Assembly: GCA_003353825.1 (NCBI GenBank)
Contig: PIVW01000333.1
Coordinates: 1-6,574, forward strand
Direction: 5' to 3'
Length of the DNA stretch: 6,574 nucleotides
DNA from: Chloroflexota bacterium
GTDB lineage: Bacteria; Chloroflexota; Anaerolineae; J102
Positions 6,225-6,574 of the stretch are shown here, piece by piece. The translations under genes were made by a program, and so were the position numbers. A model generated the notes under the pieces. The model was given only the letters and a program-made list of their open reading frames with translations. It made no database searches and was not told the origin of the DNA. How positions within the stretch are numbered: the first letter of the stretch is position 1; every line of letters starts with the position of its first letter.

Positions 6225-6574
6225 GGTGGGATACTCTCCCTCCCTTTTGAAAGATGAATGATGGTGATTGTGGATACTGAGTGTTTCCGTTTTGCTATAG
6301 GCAACACCTCCTGAGCCTGATATGGATGAATGATCGACCGGCGAACTATTGACCTGGACGATCAGACAACTGCATGGGGTACTTAGTACAGAGAATTTAA
6401 TAACTTGCAGAACTCTACCGTCATTTCAGGAAGAAAATCGGCAAGTTATTCTGTCCTAATTTGACAATGGCACATTTCTCTAGACCATCAGGTACTATAT
6501 CTTGTGGGTACCAGTTATTGACGCCCATATGCAGTAGGGTGACATCAATTGCCGTTCGTCAGTAACTGTGCCGG
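6225..6574. other. Gene-free upstream region of the transporter operon
   Basis: No convincing coding sequence is seen on either strand in these 350 bases. The region is more AT-rich in its middle part (about 6385-6500), as expected for a promoter region. No strong -35/-10 pair for the minus strand stands out by eye. The best loose match is ATGACG (6426-6421) with TATTAA near 6404-6399, which is weak and overlaps one arm of the inverted repeat. Small symmetric elements include GTACTTAGTAC at 6379-6389. The promoter for the operon is presumably here but is not pinned down. Confidence 0.6.
6399..6450. promoter_or_regulatory. Spaced perfect 10-bp inverted repeat, possible operator
   Basis: AATAACTTGC at 6399-6408 and its exact reverse complement GCAAGTTATT at 6441-6450 flank a 32-bp interval. 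The distance from arm to arm is 42 bp, close to four turns of B-DNA, so both arms lie on the same face of the helix. This geometry fits two regulator half-sites or dimers acting together about 175-225 bp upstream of the binding-protein start. Alternatively it could fold as a long-loop hairpin in a leader RNA. The repeat is seen directly; the regulatory role is inferred, and no regulator gene is present in the window. Confidence 0.4.

Noticed and set aside
6461..6498. Plus-strand promoter with TTGACA at 6461-6466
   Set aside because: The only reasonable -10-like sequence (TACTAT at 6493) is 26 bases away, too far, and no plus-strand gene follows in the window.

Overview
The window reads as a fragment of a bacterial chromosome with moderate GC content. 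All recognisable genes lie on the minus strand, so transcription runs from right to left. The best guess for the host is a Chloroflexota bacterium (Anaerolineae/Caldilineae-like). This rests on lipoprotein solute-binding proteins with long Pro/Ala/Glu linkers directly after the lipobox Cys, a carbohydrate-type ABC operon without its own ATPase, and a heptanucleotide tandem repeat between genes. It is an inference from style, not from a marker gene.

Layout in transcription order. Positions 6574-6225 form a gene-free upstream region with a perfect 10-bp inverted repeat whose arms are 42 bp apart, a plausible regulatory site. Next come a 462-aa lipoprotein substrate-binding protein (6224-4836), a spacer with a strong 9-bp stem-loop (4813-4791), and two MalF/MalG-type permeases (4737-3823 and 3810-2965). 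The first UroD/MtaA-like protein (2950-1910) follows only 14 bp after the second permease. A 200-bp spacer then carries 11 perfect copies of a 7-bp repeat facing a short, degenerate, inverted version of the same repeat. A second, larger UroD/MtaA-like protein (1709-522) comes next. A 165-bp spacer with a weak terminator-like hairpin leads to the 5' part of another lipoprotein substrate-binding protein (356 to the left edge), which is cut by the window.

How the genes may work together. The binding protein and two permeases form a CUT1-type importer that must borrow an ATPase encoded elsewhere. Both UroD-family proteins carry the His-x-Cys ... Cys pattern of the zinc site in MtaA/MtbA-type corrinoid methyltransferases, and neither has the N-terminal signature of true heme-pathway HemE. 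The simplest hypothesis is uptake of a small organic compound, possibly methylated or methoxylated, followed by methyl-group handling. The window contains no corrinoid protein or methylamine/methanol-type MtaB/MttB partner, so the substrate and reaction remain unknown. The coupling of an importer to two divergent UroD-like paralogs, and the facing heptamer arrays between those two genes, are the most interesting points.
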